Notes under the pieces: model-generated
Seen by the model: only the letters and a program-made list of their open reading frames with translations
Told to the model about the DNA's origin: nothing
Database searches by the model: none
Source of the DNA: Chloracidobacterium sp.
Lineage (GTDB): Bacteria; Acidobacteriota; Blastocatellia; Pyrinomonadales; Pyrinomonadaceae
DNA length: 64,000 nt
Assembly (NCBI GenBank): GCA_016715795.1
Contig: JADJXP010000002.1
Span: forward strand, 1,178,001-1,242,000
Direction: 5' to 3'
Translations under genes and position numbers: made by a program
Shown: in pieces, positions 7,168 to 18,526 of the stretch
Position numbering within the stretch: position 1 is the first letter of the stretch
Layout of the letters: each line of letters opens with the position of its first letter

Positions 7168-9105
7168 CTAATAGGCCGGATTCTTGCGCAAACGGAACTT
7201 TGGATCGAAGCGTCTGGCCTGTTCGAAGTGGATGTTTGCAAGGTCCTTCATCCCGAGGTTGTTAAGCCGAAGGCCGAGCATCCAGTGGAAACGAGGGTCG
7301 TTTGGCGTTTTGCCTGCCGCATCCCTCCGGTGAACGTCCGCTTTCTCTTCGTCACCTGCCACGGAGGCGGCCCCGGCGAGCATTAGGTGGGCCAATACAA
7401 GGCCTTCATTCGATTCGATCGTAGAGTTCCATTCCTCCACGGCAGCCTGCTTTTGGCCAAGCCGCCACAGGGCCTCGCCCTTTTCTTCGCGGGCGACCGC
7501 GAGATCGGGACGTTCGGAAAGCGCCTGGACGAGGTCCGCCAATGCCTCCTCAGGCCGGCCGAGACGATTGAGGATCGATCCGCGATAATGAAGGATAAGG
7601 GCCCTTTCTCGTCCAGTAAGCCGTTCGGCGGATTCCGCCAATAGCTCGACCGCCCGCGTCGCGTCACCGGACAGATATTCGAGCCATGCCCGCTTTGAGA
7701 TGGACTCTTTGTTCACGAACAGAGCACTCGCCGCTGCACGGTCGAAATACGCTTGTCCGTTGTCGATACTCTTGAGATCGGCAGCAGACAGCCACTGACG
7801 AGGATCGGCCTCGGCGAGGGCCAACTCGTCAGGGACCCTGATACTCTCAAACGCGTTGGCACCAGCTCGTTCATTATAATGTATCCATCCACTGTGTCCA
7901 TTAAGCCCCGTCCACAAGGCGGCGAAGGCAAGGAATGCCCATCCGGCCTTAGTTATCCTGCCGGACGTTTTCAAGCTATATCGGTAGAAGGAAAGGTCGC
8001 TAACCTGAAGCAGCCTGAATACTCGCAACACGAGATAAGTCGTGACAAGTGCGATCCCTAGGGCCATCAACATCGGAACGAGTTGGTAAACGCTCCAAAC
8101 AGCGAGCAGGCTTGCAAAAAAGACGACGGCACCAAGGATCTCTTCCGGCCAGGTAAGCGAATATGCCTGCTTCAAACGATTTGATCCCGGGCCGGCGATC
8201 GCGGGCTTGCCAAAGCCGAAATATAGAGCGTCCTGCGGACACACGCTTATGCAATCCATGCCGCGGTGACAGTTTGGATCAACTACCATCCCAAATCGCT
8301 TGACCTCGGTGTGGACACGCACGTTTGACGTGCAAACGGCTGTACAGTGGCCGCATTGATCGCAGTCATCGGTAACGCGGATCTTACCGAAAGATAGCTT
8401 GTCAATAAGCGTGTAAAACCCGCCATACGGGCACGCATAGGTACAAAAGCCTTTAGATCCAAGAAAATAGACGGTCACAAAACCGCATATGAACAGGAAA
8501 GGAATGGCAACGGCGACGGGCGGGAAGGTTGCCCAAAACTCCGTGGTGATAAGTTGATTCGTAAATTGCGGTATCAGCGGTTCGGCCTTCGGTTTTGTGA
8601 AATATCGGAGCACAGTCGGCCAGACGAACATATAGAGGCCGGCCATCAGTGGAATCCAGACGAGCAATCTTGACCGAAACAGCTTTGGCTTTAAGCCAAG
8701 CTTTCCCAGTATCCATGTGCAGAGGTCCTGGAGCGAGCCCATATGACATGCCCATCCACAGAAAAAGCGACCTGCGACAAGCGTTGTGAGGAGGGCAAGT
8801 GAGAAGAAGATGAGCCCTGCGTTGATTGCACCTCGCTGTAGCGTGTACATTGCCTCAGCCGGCTCTATCGGCGCGACGGTCTCACCCATCATTCGCCATT
8901 GGACGATGTGGGCGATCATGAGCAGGTTGAGTGTGATCAGGACCGCGGCGCGCCATCGAGCGATCTTTGACTTCGGGACTTGCCGTGGCTGTGAGATCGC
9001 GGCCGCTACATCGGGCTTAATTGATACATGGTCGTCCGCCATCAATCGTGTGTCCTGAGCATTTGAACGCTTCACCATTTCTATCTCGGAAGTATGGGTA
9101 CGCAC
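7168..9105 (-). CDS. membrane polyferredoxin (NapH/NosR/CcoG-type) with C-terminal TPR domain
   Basis: The N-terminal half is a multi-span membrane protein with two cysteine loops, FFCGWACHMG and FCTYACPYG, the signature of NapH/NosR C-terminal domains. Two ferredoxin-like 4Fe-4S motifs follow, CDQCGHCTAVC and CHRGMDCISVCP. These proteins carry electrons from quinol or thiols across the membrane to periplasmic reductases or assembly factors. After more hydrophobic segments, the last 200 or so residues form tetratricopeptide repeats (LHYRGSILNRLGRPEEALAD and similar), an uncommon fusion that suggests docking to a partner. The start is uncertain: ATG at 9105 gives 645 aa, while internal methionines (MVKRS, MADDH) would shorten a poorly conserved N-terminus. 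It converges with dnaE2. A TGA-N6-TCA palindrome lies 55 bp upstream of the start. Confidence 0.8.
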   Translation of the reverse strand: MRTHTSEIEMVKRSNAQDTRLMADDHVSIKPDVAAAISQPRQVPKSKIARWRAAVLITLNLLMIAHIVQWRMMGETVAPIEPAEAMYTLQRGAINAGLIFFSLALLTTLVAGRFFCGWACHMGSLQDLCTWILGKLGLKPKLFRSRLLVWIPLMAGLYMFVWPTVLRYFTKPKAEPLIPQFTNQLITTEFWATFPPVAVAIPFLFICGFVTVYFLGSKGFCTYACPYGGFYTLIDKLSFGKIRVTDDCDQCGHCTAVCTSNVRVHTEVKRFGMVVDPNCHRGMDCISVCPQDALYFGFGKPAIAGPGSNRLKQAYSLTWPEEILGAVVFFASLLAVWSVYQLVPMLMALGIALVTTYLVLRVFRLLQVSDLSFYRYSLKTSGRITKAGWAFLAFAALWTGLNGHSGWIHYNERAGANAFESIRVPDELALAEADPRQWLSAADLKSIDNGQAYFDRAAASALFVNKESISKRAWLEYLSGDATRAVELLAESAERLTGRERALILHYRGSILNRLGRPEEALADLVQALSERPDLAVAREEKGEALWRLGQKQAAVEEWNSTIESNEGLVLAHLMLAGAASVAGDEEKADVHRRDAAGKTPNDPRFHWMLGLRLNNLGMKDLANIHFEQARRFDPKFRLRKNPAY

Positions 9106-9159
9106 AGGCCGAAATGGGAAACAGAAATAACAACATTAGGTTCGAAAGCGACGTAAGAA

Positions 9160-9175
9160 TATGACTTAGGTCATA
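9160..9175. promoter_or_regulatory. CRP/FNR-family-like operator upstream of the polyferredoxin gene
   Basis: TATGAC-TTAG-GTCATA is a perfect palindrome. Its half-sites TGA and TCA are spaced by 6 bp, the spacing used by CRP/FNR/DNR-family regulators (FNR: TTGAT-N4-ATCAA). Its centre lies about 62 bp before the start codon at 9105, suitable for activation at -41.5. No CRP/FNR gene is present in the window. Confidence 0.45.
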
Positions 9176-9277
9176 GGTAGCAAAGAAGGGTGGTTCCTGA
9201 GGGCTTTTTGTTCGAAAAGTGCACCACAACAGGCCGCGAAAGGCCGATCCAAATACGAGGCCTGGGATTATTTTGGT

Positions 9278-9943
9278 TCAGATCAAGCCCGATAGTTCGG
9301 CACGACGGACGGCTTCGAGGCGCGAGTGTGCATTGAGCTTCTTGAGGATATGCTGAATGTGATTATCAACGGTATTTGGACTGATGTGCAGGGAATCGGC
9401 GATGGCCCGCGTCGGTTTTCCGACGCCGACCAACTTGAGAATCTCGCGCTCCCGTGCGGTTAACTCGGTCTCAATGATGGCCGAGTGACTCTGATGGATC
9501 AGCGAAACCGCTTCATCTTGGGGGATCTTGACTTCAGTTACGAGAAAATCTCTGACCATTAGCTCTAATCGCTTCCGGACATCGATTAGTCGCAGAATAT
9601 GGACCGTGAATGGGTCTCTGGAGCCATTTTCGTAGGCAATGATGACGGACATATTACACCAACGCCTTCCGTCAGGGGTGTCGACCTGAAGATCGAAGTG
9701 ATGAACTGGATGCCGCTTGCTGGCAGCTTGTTTAATAGAACAGTTTTCCGAACATACCTTGCCGCATTCATCGATACCCTTGATCAGATGATGACACTGT
9801 TTTCCGATTGCCTCTGCGGCACCTATACCGACGAGGGCGTTCGCCGATTCGTTCCATGCGACGACGTATCCCGAGCTATCCGTCGCGAAGGCGGCATCAG
9901 CCGTTCCCTTTACAAGCTCCTGGATACCTCTAAGACGCACCAC
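9278..9943 (-). CDS. PAS-LuxR transcriptional regulator with a four-cysteine loop
   Basis: A 221-residue DNA-binding regulator. A PAS sensor domain spans about residues 5-115 (FATDSSGYVVAWNESANALVG), and a LuxR-type helix-turn-helix occupies residues about 155-215 (LTAREREILKLVGVGKPTRAIA…SPNTVDNHIQHILKKL). Inside the PAS domain four cysteines, C50, C60, C64 and C68, form a compact loop. A similar Cys pattern is seen in several PAS-LuxR proteins and could hold a metal or Fe-S centre or act as a thiol switch. No receiver domain is present, so it probably senses directly. Its position between the polyferredoxin and the nar operon, and divergence from rrf2, suggest control of anaerobic nitrate respiration. 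Target genes are inferred. Confidence 0.8.
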   Translation of the reverse strand: MVRLRGIQELVKGTADAAFATDSSGYVVAWNESANALVGIGAAEAIGKQCHHLIKGIDECGKVCSENCSIKQAASKRHPVHHFDLQVDTPDGRRWCNMSVIIAYENGSRDPFTVHILRLIDVRKRLELMVRDFLVTEVKIPQDEAVSLIHQSHSAIIETELTAREREILKLVGVGKPTRAIADSLHISPNTVDNHIQHILKKLNAHSRLEAVRRAELSGLI

Positions 9944-10046
9944 CTATCTCCACTATAAAAATGATACTAAACCACCATTGCCGAATTTTCACCCTTAGCC
10001 AAAGATTATTTTAGGACAAAAATATAGCTTATTCCGAGTTTCGCTG

Positions 10047-10505
10047 ATGATCCTGTCCAAAACCACCGGTTATGGAGTGAAAGCCTTGGCATATCTTGCC
10101 GGAAAGGATGATGCGAGTGTTTGCGGACTTCAGGAGATCGCTGAAACCGAAGCTATCCCTCCGATCTATCTGCGAAAGGTCCTGGGTGAACTAAGACGGC
10201 ATCGTCTCCTGCGCTCGATAAAGGGCGTGCATGGCGGATATGCACTCTCGCGAAAACCCGAGACCATTACCGTCTGGCAAGTAAACCAGATACTAGCACC
10301 AGATCCATATTTCGATGAATGCATCCTGGGCCTCGGACTTTGTCAGCCAGGCGAGGCCTGCGGTCTGCATGAGAAATGGCAGAAGATCCGAGAGGACTAC
10401 ATCGACCTTTTGGAGACGACGACCATCGCTCAGATAGCGGACACGCTGAGAACGCAGAACCGTGTGCAAAAAATTCATGAGTCGGAGATCTATGGAAACG
10501 CATGA
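10047..10505 (+). CDS. Rrf2-family Fe-S regulator (NsrR/IscR-like)
   Basis: A 152-residue winged-helix regulator. The start MILSKTTGYGVKALAYLA and the recognition segment YLRKVLGELRRHRLLRSIKGVHGGY are typical of Rrf2 proteins. Three cysteines, C92-x6-C99-x5-C105, have the spacing that binds a Fe-S cluster in NsrR and IscR. As the first gene before a cytochrome c and narGHJI, it most likely senses nitric oxide or redox state and controls this operon, including itself. It overlaps the possible upstream starts of the cytochrome gene, so the two are almost certainly co-transcribed. The 103-bp divergent region shared with the PAS-LuxR gene is AT-rich but shows no obvious palindrome. Confidence 0.85.
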   Translation: MILSKTTGYGVKALAYLAGKDDASVCGLQEIAETEAIPPIYLRKVLGELRRHRLLRSIKGVHGGYALSRKPETITVWQVNQILAPDPYFDECILGLGLCQPGEACGLHEKWQKIREDYIDLLETTTIAQIADTLRTQNRVQKIHESEIYGNA

Positions 10506-10515
10506 GGCCAAAAGA

Positions 10516-11408
10516 ATGAAATTCATAGGTAGGCATGTCGATCGACATTGGACGCTAGCATTAATGATGCGACTGTCCCGCACTGCTCTCGTGATGGGAA
10601 CGGTTCTATGTCTCGCAGATTCGAATTGGGGGCAAGCTGACGGCCAGAAGCTGTTTGAAAGCCGATGCTATAGCTGCCATAACATCGGCGGCGGCGACAA
10701 ACAGGGGCCCGACCTGAAAGGGCTCACCGACAGACGCACCAGCGAATGGATAGGAGAATTCACAAAGTCACCGGTGACCATGAAAGGTAAGGATCCTGTG
10801 GCCGCTGAACTGTTTCAGAAGTATTCTCCGACGATAATGCCCGACCAGTCGCTAACGCCCGAAGAACTCGCAGCACTGATCGCTTTGATCAAAGACCTCT
10901 CGACCAAGAATGAGATGTTTGTTCCGGCCGGGGCGAAATTGGCGAGGGACATAGTCCCTGACGATATTCCGGCTGGCCAGAGACTTTTCACCGGGCAAGT
11001 AAGACTTGCGAACGGCGCGGCGGCCTGCAACTCCTGTCATAGCGTGGACGGAACCGGGGCCCTTGGGGGCGGGACGCTCGGCCCCGACCTGACCGCAGCT
11101 AATGTAAAGTACCGTGATCCGGAGTTGATAACGATCTTGCAGAATCCTAATTTTCCGACAATGAACACCATTTTTAAGGACCGAAAGCTCACGGACGAGG
11201 AGGTCGTCCAGGTCTTCGCCTACTTACAGCATCTGAAGCAAACGAACCCGGAGGCAAGGGTTGTGCCCACGCAGCCGGCGGCGACTATCGAGCCACGGTT
11301 CCTGATCCTCGGCTTCGGCGTGACCACGCTCGCTCTCATAGGCATGAATCTGATGTGGCGGAAACGATCTCATGGGGTTAGAAAACAACTTGTTCGGAGG
11401 TCGAAGAT

Positions 11409-11412
<4 letters not shown>
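10516..11412 (+). CDS. diheme cytochrome c with C-terminal membrane anchor (NarC-like position)
   Basis: Two haem c sites are visible, CYSCH near the mature N-terminus and CNSCH about 120 residues later. Each is followed by a cytochrome c fold, with methionines in IMPDQ and TMNTIF regions as possible axial ligands. A hydrophobic leader (LALMMRLSRTALVMGTVLCL) precedes GQADGQKLF and would export the protein. A C-terminal helix (FLILGFGVTTLALIGMNLMW) with a positively charged tail anchors it. The chosen ATG follows GAGG; earlier in-frame starts at 10462 and 10492 lie inside rrf2. The stop codon overlaps the start of narG by 4 bp. Its place recalls the periplasmic NarC cytochrome encoded with narGHJI in Thermus, which links the nitrate reductase to cytochromes. 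Homology to NarC is not claimed. Confidence 0.82.
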
Positions 11413-15050
<3,638 letters not shown>

Positions 15051-15064
15051 ACAAGGACAATATT

Positions 15065-16561
15065 ATGGACGTCAGACTACAGATCTCAATGGTGTTCCAT
15101 CTGGACAAGTGCATTGGCTGTCACACGTGTTCTATCGCCTGTAAGAATGTTTGGACCGATCGCAAAGGTGCCGAATATATGTGGTGGAATAATGTCGAAA
15201 CAAAGCCAGGGACCGGCTACCCCACCGCATGGGAAGACCAGGGCAAATATAAAGGCGGATGGGAACAAAAGAACGGTGGCAAACCCGAACTCAAAATGGG
15301 TAAGCGTTCATCGAGGCTACTGAATATCTTTCACAACCCCGCCCTGCCGCGAATGGATGACTACTACGAACCGTTTACCTATAAATATGAGGACCTTTTC
15401 GATTCACCGGAAGGGGCCGACCAACCGACGGCTCGTCCGATATCGATGGTCACCGGCAAGTTCATGGATATCGAGGCCGGGCCAAACTGGGATGACGACC
15501 TCGGGGGGTCACCGGTGTACGCCAAAAATGACCCTAATCTTGAAGGCCTCACGCCCGAGCAGCGACAGGAGCTATTCGACGTCGAGCGTCTTGTTTTCTT
15601 CTATTTGCCGCGAATCTGCAACCATTGCCTAAATCCGGGCTGTGTTGCCGCTTGTCCATCAGGAGCGATCTACAAGCGTGGCGAAGATGGCGTTGTCCTG
15701 ATCAACCAGGAAGTATGCCGCGGCTGGCGCATGTGTGTCTCGGCATGCCCTTACAAGAAGACCTATTACAATTGGTCGACCGGCAAAAGTGAGAAATGCA
15801 TCCTCTGCTTCCCGCGGCTCGAGACCGGTCAGGCACCAGCCTGTTTCCATTCGTGTGTAGGACGCATCCGCTACCTGGGCGGATTGCTTTACGATGCCGA
15901 CAGGCTCGTGGATTCACTGAAGGTGGACGATACCAACCTTGTCGACGCCCATCGAGACCTGATCCTCGACCCACGAGATCCGGTTGTCCGGGCAAACGCA
16001 AAAAAGAATGGAATCGATGAACGAACCTTAGAGGCTATCGAGCGCTCACCGGTGTATCGCTATGTAAAGGAATGGAAATTGGCTCTGCCGCTCCACCCCG
16101 AATTCCGCACGCTGCCCATGCTCTTTTACGTTCCGCCTCTGTTGCCGGTAATGGCTAAGACGGAGGACGGCGTTTACGATGCGGCGAACGAAGAATTATT
16201 CAGTCCGATCGACAAGGCTCGTCTGCCTATACAGTATCTCGCAAGCCTCTTCTCGGCGGGAAACACCGACCACGTCAGCTATGCACTCCGAAAGCAATAT
16301 GCGGTTCGGATGTTCAAACGCTTAGAGACCGTTGGCGATGTTGACACCGCTGTAGTTAGGCAAGCCTTGGCCGAGTGCGGAATGGACGAGGCTGAAGCTG
16401 AGGCGATCTATCGGCTCACCTCTTTGCCGACCATGGACGAGCGGGTTGTGATTCCGCCGTCGCATCGAGAAGAAGCCATGGCAATGCTCGACGACAACAT
16501 GTGGGAACAGAAAGGTTCGGCCGGCTTCGGCTTCCGCGAAGCCCCGGCCAGAGGAGCATAA
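15065..16561 (+). CDS. narH: nitrate reductase beta subunit NarH
   Basis: A 498-residue electron-transfer subunit with four Fe-S clusters. Motifs are CIGCHTCSIACKNVW near residue 16, CNHCLNPGCVAACPSG, CRGWRMCVSACPYKK and CILCFPRLETGQAPACFHSC. The Trp in CRGWRMC replaces a cysteine, as in other NarH proteins, and makes that site a 3Fe-4S cluster. It passes electrons from NarI haems to NarG. The C-terminal NarH dimerisation region (LPLHPEFRTLPMLFYVPPL) is intact. An AAGGAG at the 3' end serves narJ. Confidence 0.96.
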   Translation: MDVRLQISMVFHLDKCIGCHTCSIACKNVWTDRKGAEYMWWNNVETKPGTGYPTAWEDQGKYKGGWEQKNGGKPELKMGKRSSRLLNIFHNPALPRMDDYYEPFTYKYEDLFDSPEGADQPTARPISMVTGKFMDIEAGPNWDDDLGGSPVYAKNDPNLEGLTPEQRQELFDVERLVFFYLPRICNHCLNPGCVAACPSGAIYKRGEDGVVLINQEVCRGWRMCVSACPYKKTYYNWSTGKSEKCILCFPRLETGQAPACFHSCVGRIRYLGGLLYDADRLVDSLKVDDTNLVDAHRDLILDPRDPVVRANAKKNGIDERTLEAIERSPVYRYVKEWKLALPLHPEFRTLPMLFYVPPLLPVMAKTEDGVYDAANEELFSPIDKARLPIQYLASLFSAGNTDHVSYALRKQYAVRMFKRLETVGDVDTAVVRQALAECGMDEAEAEAIYRLTSLPTMDERVVIPPSHREEAMAMLDDNMWEQKGSAGFGFREAPARGA

Positions 16562-16570
16562 AGGAGACGC

Positions 16571-17209
16571 GTGAGAGAAGAAACCATCCAGATCACCCGT
16601 GAAAGACATGTCGCCGATCCGGTTCGGTACGCTGAATCTCAGTCGGCCGATGCCTCCGCGGATTTTTTTCTTTCGAGGGACTCCGTCCGCCTGCCTGCGA
16701 GCTTCGCCGACATCTTCGAGTATCCGGGTGATGACTGGCCCCAACGAGTAGCTGCCCTATCCGCAGCTTTGTCCGGCACCTCTTGCCGATATGACTCCTT
16801 TGAGAGGTTCTGTCTGAAGATAGGCTCGATGTCACTGATCGAACTCCAAGAGCTTTATGCCCAGTCATTTGACCTCAATCCGAACTGCGCTTTGGAGATC
16901 GGTTATCACCTTTTTGGAGAAGACTACAAACGGGGCGCATTCCTTGCAAATCTTCGTGAGGCCGAAAGTGCCTTTGAGCTTGGACAGGAGCGACAGTTGC
17001 CAGACTACTTGCCGGTATTGCTCAGATTGCTCGTTTATCTTGAGGATGACGAGTTAAGAGGTTCCCTCGCAGGCTACTGTCTGATTCCCGGGCTTAGAAA
17101 GGTAGCTGCCGCCCTCAAGGAGCACAACCCATTTGCGCAATTGGTCAGCGCGTTGCTGTCAACGCTTGAGGAGGTAATCGCAAACAGACTGCCGCGTGCT
17201 GCCGCGTAG
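16571..17209 (+). CDS. narJ: NarJ, nitrate reductase assembly chaperone
   Basis: A 212-residue TorD/NarJ-type helical chaperone needed to insert the Mo cofactor into NarG and attach the GH complex to NarI. The block LYAQSFDLNPNCALEIGYHLFGEDYKRGAFL matches the conserved NarJ core. The GTG start is chosen because AAGGAG lies 4 bp upstream. The N-terminal extension of about 40 residues is poorly conserved. It lies between narH and narI with short spacers, the usual GHJI order. Confidence 0.9.
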   Translation: MREETIQITRERHVADPVRYAESQSADASADFFLSRDSVRLPASFADIFEYPGDDWPQRVAALSAALSGTSCRYDSFERFCLKIGSMSLIELQELYAQSFDLNPNCALEIGYHLFGEDYKRGAFLANLREAESAFELGQERQLPDYLPVLLRLLVYLEDDELRGSLAGYCLIPGLRKVAAALKEHNPFAQLVSALLSTLEEVIANRLPRAAA

Positions 17210-17226
17210 CCGGTCGAGGTAAAGCT

Positions 17227-17934
17227 ATGATGGACTATCTTTTCTTCATTGTTCTTCCATACATCGCTGTGACTCTGCTTGTCGTCGTGTCGATCTATCG
17301 ATATGTCACGAACAAGTTCTCGTATTCAAGTTTGTCCTCACAGTTTCTCGAAGGGGACGAACTCTTCTATGGGTCCGTTCCCTGGCACATCGGCATCATA
17401 GGAGCTCTCACGGGTCACGTCATCGGTTTCTTCTTTCCGAAAGAGGTCCTTTGGTTCAACGGCGTTCCGCTTCGGCTTTATGTACTCGAAACTACGGGAT
17501 TCGTCTTTGGCTTGTTGGCTCTGATAGGCATCGTCGCGCTGGTGTGGCGGCGGATCACAACTTCCCGAGTTCGGTCGGTCACCTCCGCCGTCGATACGGT
17601 CGTATTGATACTTCTGTTTGCACAGGTAGTGCTTGGTGTTTACACGGCGCTCTTCTATCGTTGGGGTTCGTCTTGGTTCGCAGCTTCACTTGTACCATAC
17701 CTTCGCTCGCTGTTCTTCTTTCAGCCTGATCTCGCCAACATTCTGCCGATGCCCCTTGTCGTTAGGCTTCACATTATCAATGCGTTCTTGCTTGTTGCGA
17801 TCTTCCCATTTTCGCGACTTGTCCACATGGTTTCGATACCGCTGACTTATCTGTGGCGGCCATATCAGGTCGTAATTTGGAACTGGAATCGGCGAAAGAC
17901 ACGGGCCCAGTATCCGGCGTCTTTATCGAGGTGA
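17227..17934 (+). CDS. narI: nitrate reductase gamma subunit NarI, cytochrome b
   Basis: A 235-residue membrane quinol oxidase with five hydrophobic segments. Two pairs of histidines fit the haem b ligands: H55 and H65-type in VPWHIGIIGALTGH, and the C-terminal pair in VRLHIINAFLLVAIFPFSRLVH. It oxidises menaquinol at the periplasmic side and sends electrons to NarH. The stop codon is only 3 bp before actA, which puts alternative complex III in the same transcript. Confidence 0.95.
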   Translation: MMDYLFFIVLPYIAVTLLVVVSIYRYVTNKFSYSSLSSQFLEGDELFYGSVPWHIGIIGALTGHVIGFFFPKEVLWFNGVPLRLYVLETTGFVFGLLALIGIVALVWRRITTSRVRSVTSAVDTVVLILLFAQVVLGVYTALFYRWGSSWFAASLVPYLRSLFFFQPDLANILPMPLVVRLHIINAFLLVAIFPFSRLVHMVSIPLTYLWRPYQVVIWNWNRRKTRAQYPASLSR

Positions 17935-17937
17935 TCC

Positions 17938-18525
17938 ATGAGTCTCAGAACGCTTAAGATCCTGTCGATCCTAATAACCGTCATAGGTGCTGTCTTCGTG
18001 TGGCAGACGAGCACTTTTAGTGTTTTTGGAGACCAGTTCGGTTACGAACCGATCCAGCCGATCAACTTTTCACACAAGCTACACGCCGGTGATAACAAGA
18101 TTTCGTGCCTCTACTGTCATTCTTCGGCAGACAAGTCTAAGGTCGCGGGTATACCCAGTGCATCGCTCTGCATGAACTGCCACACAAAGATCCTGCCGGA
18201 TTCGCCAGAGATCCAGAAGATCACAACGGCCTTAAACGAGAACAGACCGATCGAATGGGTCAAGGTGAACGATCTTCCTGACCTGGCCACTTTCAATCAC
18301 AGTCGGCACGTGACATCGGGGATCAACTGTCAGGCCTGCCATGGTCCGATCGAAACTATGGAGCGCGTCTCACAGCAGAACGCCTTCACGATGGGGGACT
18401 GCGTCAGCTGCCATCGCTCGCATCGCGAGGTGACATTGGATGAGACCGGCCGGCCACAGATCTCAAGAGAGAATACTCCGAAGCGACTGATGGCTTCGAC
18501 TGATTGTTCGGTTTGTCACCACTGA
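17938..18525 (+). CDS. actA: ActA, pentahaem cytochrome c of alternative complex III
   Basis: A 195-residue protein with five CXXCH haem sites (CLYCH, CMNCH, CQACH, CVSCH, CSVCH) behind a single N-terminal hydrophobic anchor (LKILSILITVIGAVFVW). This matches ActA, the multihaem subunit of the quinol:cytochrome c oxidoreductase ACIII. It should sit on the periplasmic face and move electrons from the ActB Fe-S chain to ActE or a soluble carrier. The gene ends one base before actB. Confidence 0.93.
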   Translation: MSLRTLKILSILITVIGAVFVWQTSTFSVFGDQFGYEPIQPINFSHKLHAGDNKISCLYCHSSADKSKVAGIPSASLCMNCHTKILPDSPEIQKITTALNENRPIEWVKVNDLPDLATFNHSRHVTSGINCQACHGPIETMERVSQQNAFTMGDCVSCHRSHREVTLDETGRPQISRENTPKRLMASTDCSVCHH

Positions 18526-18526
18526 C

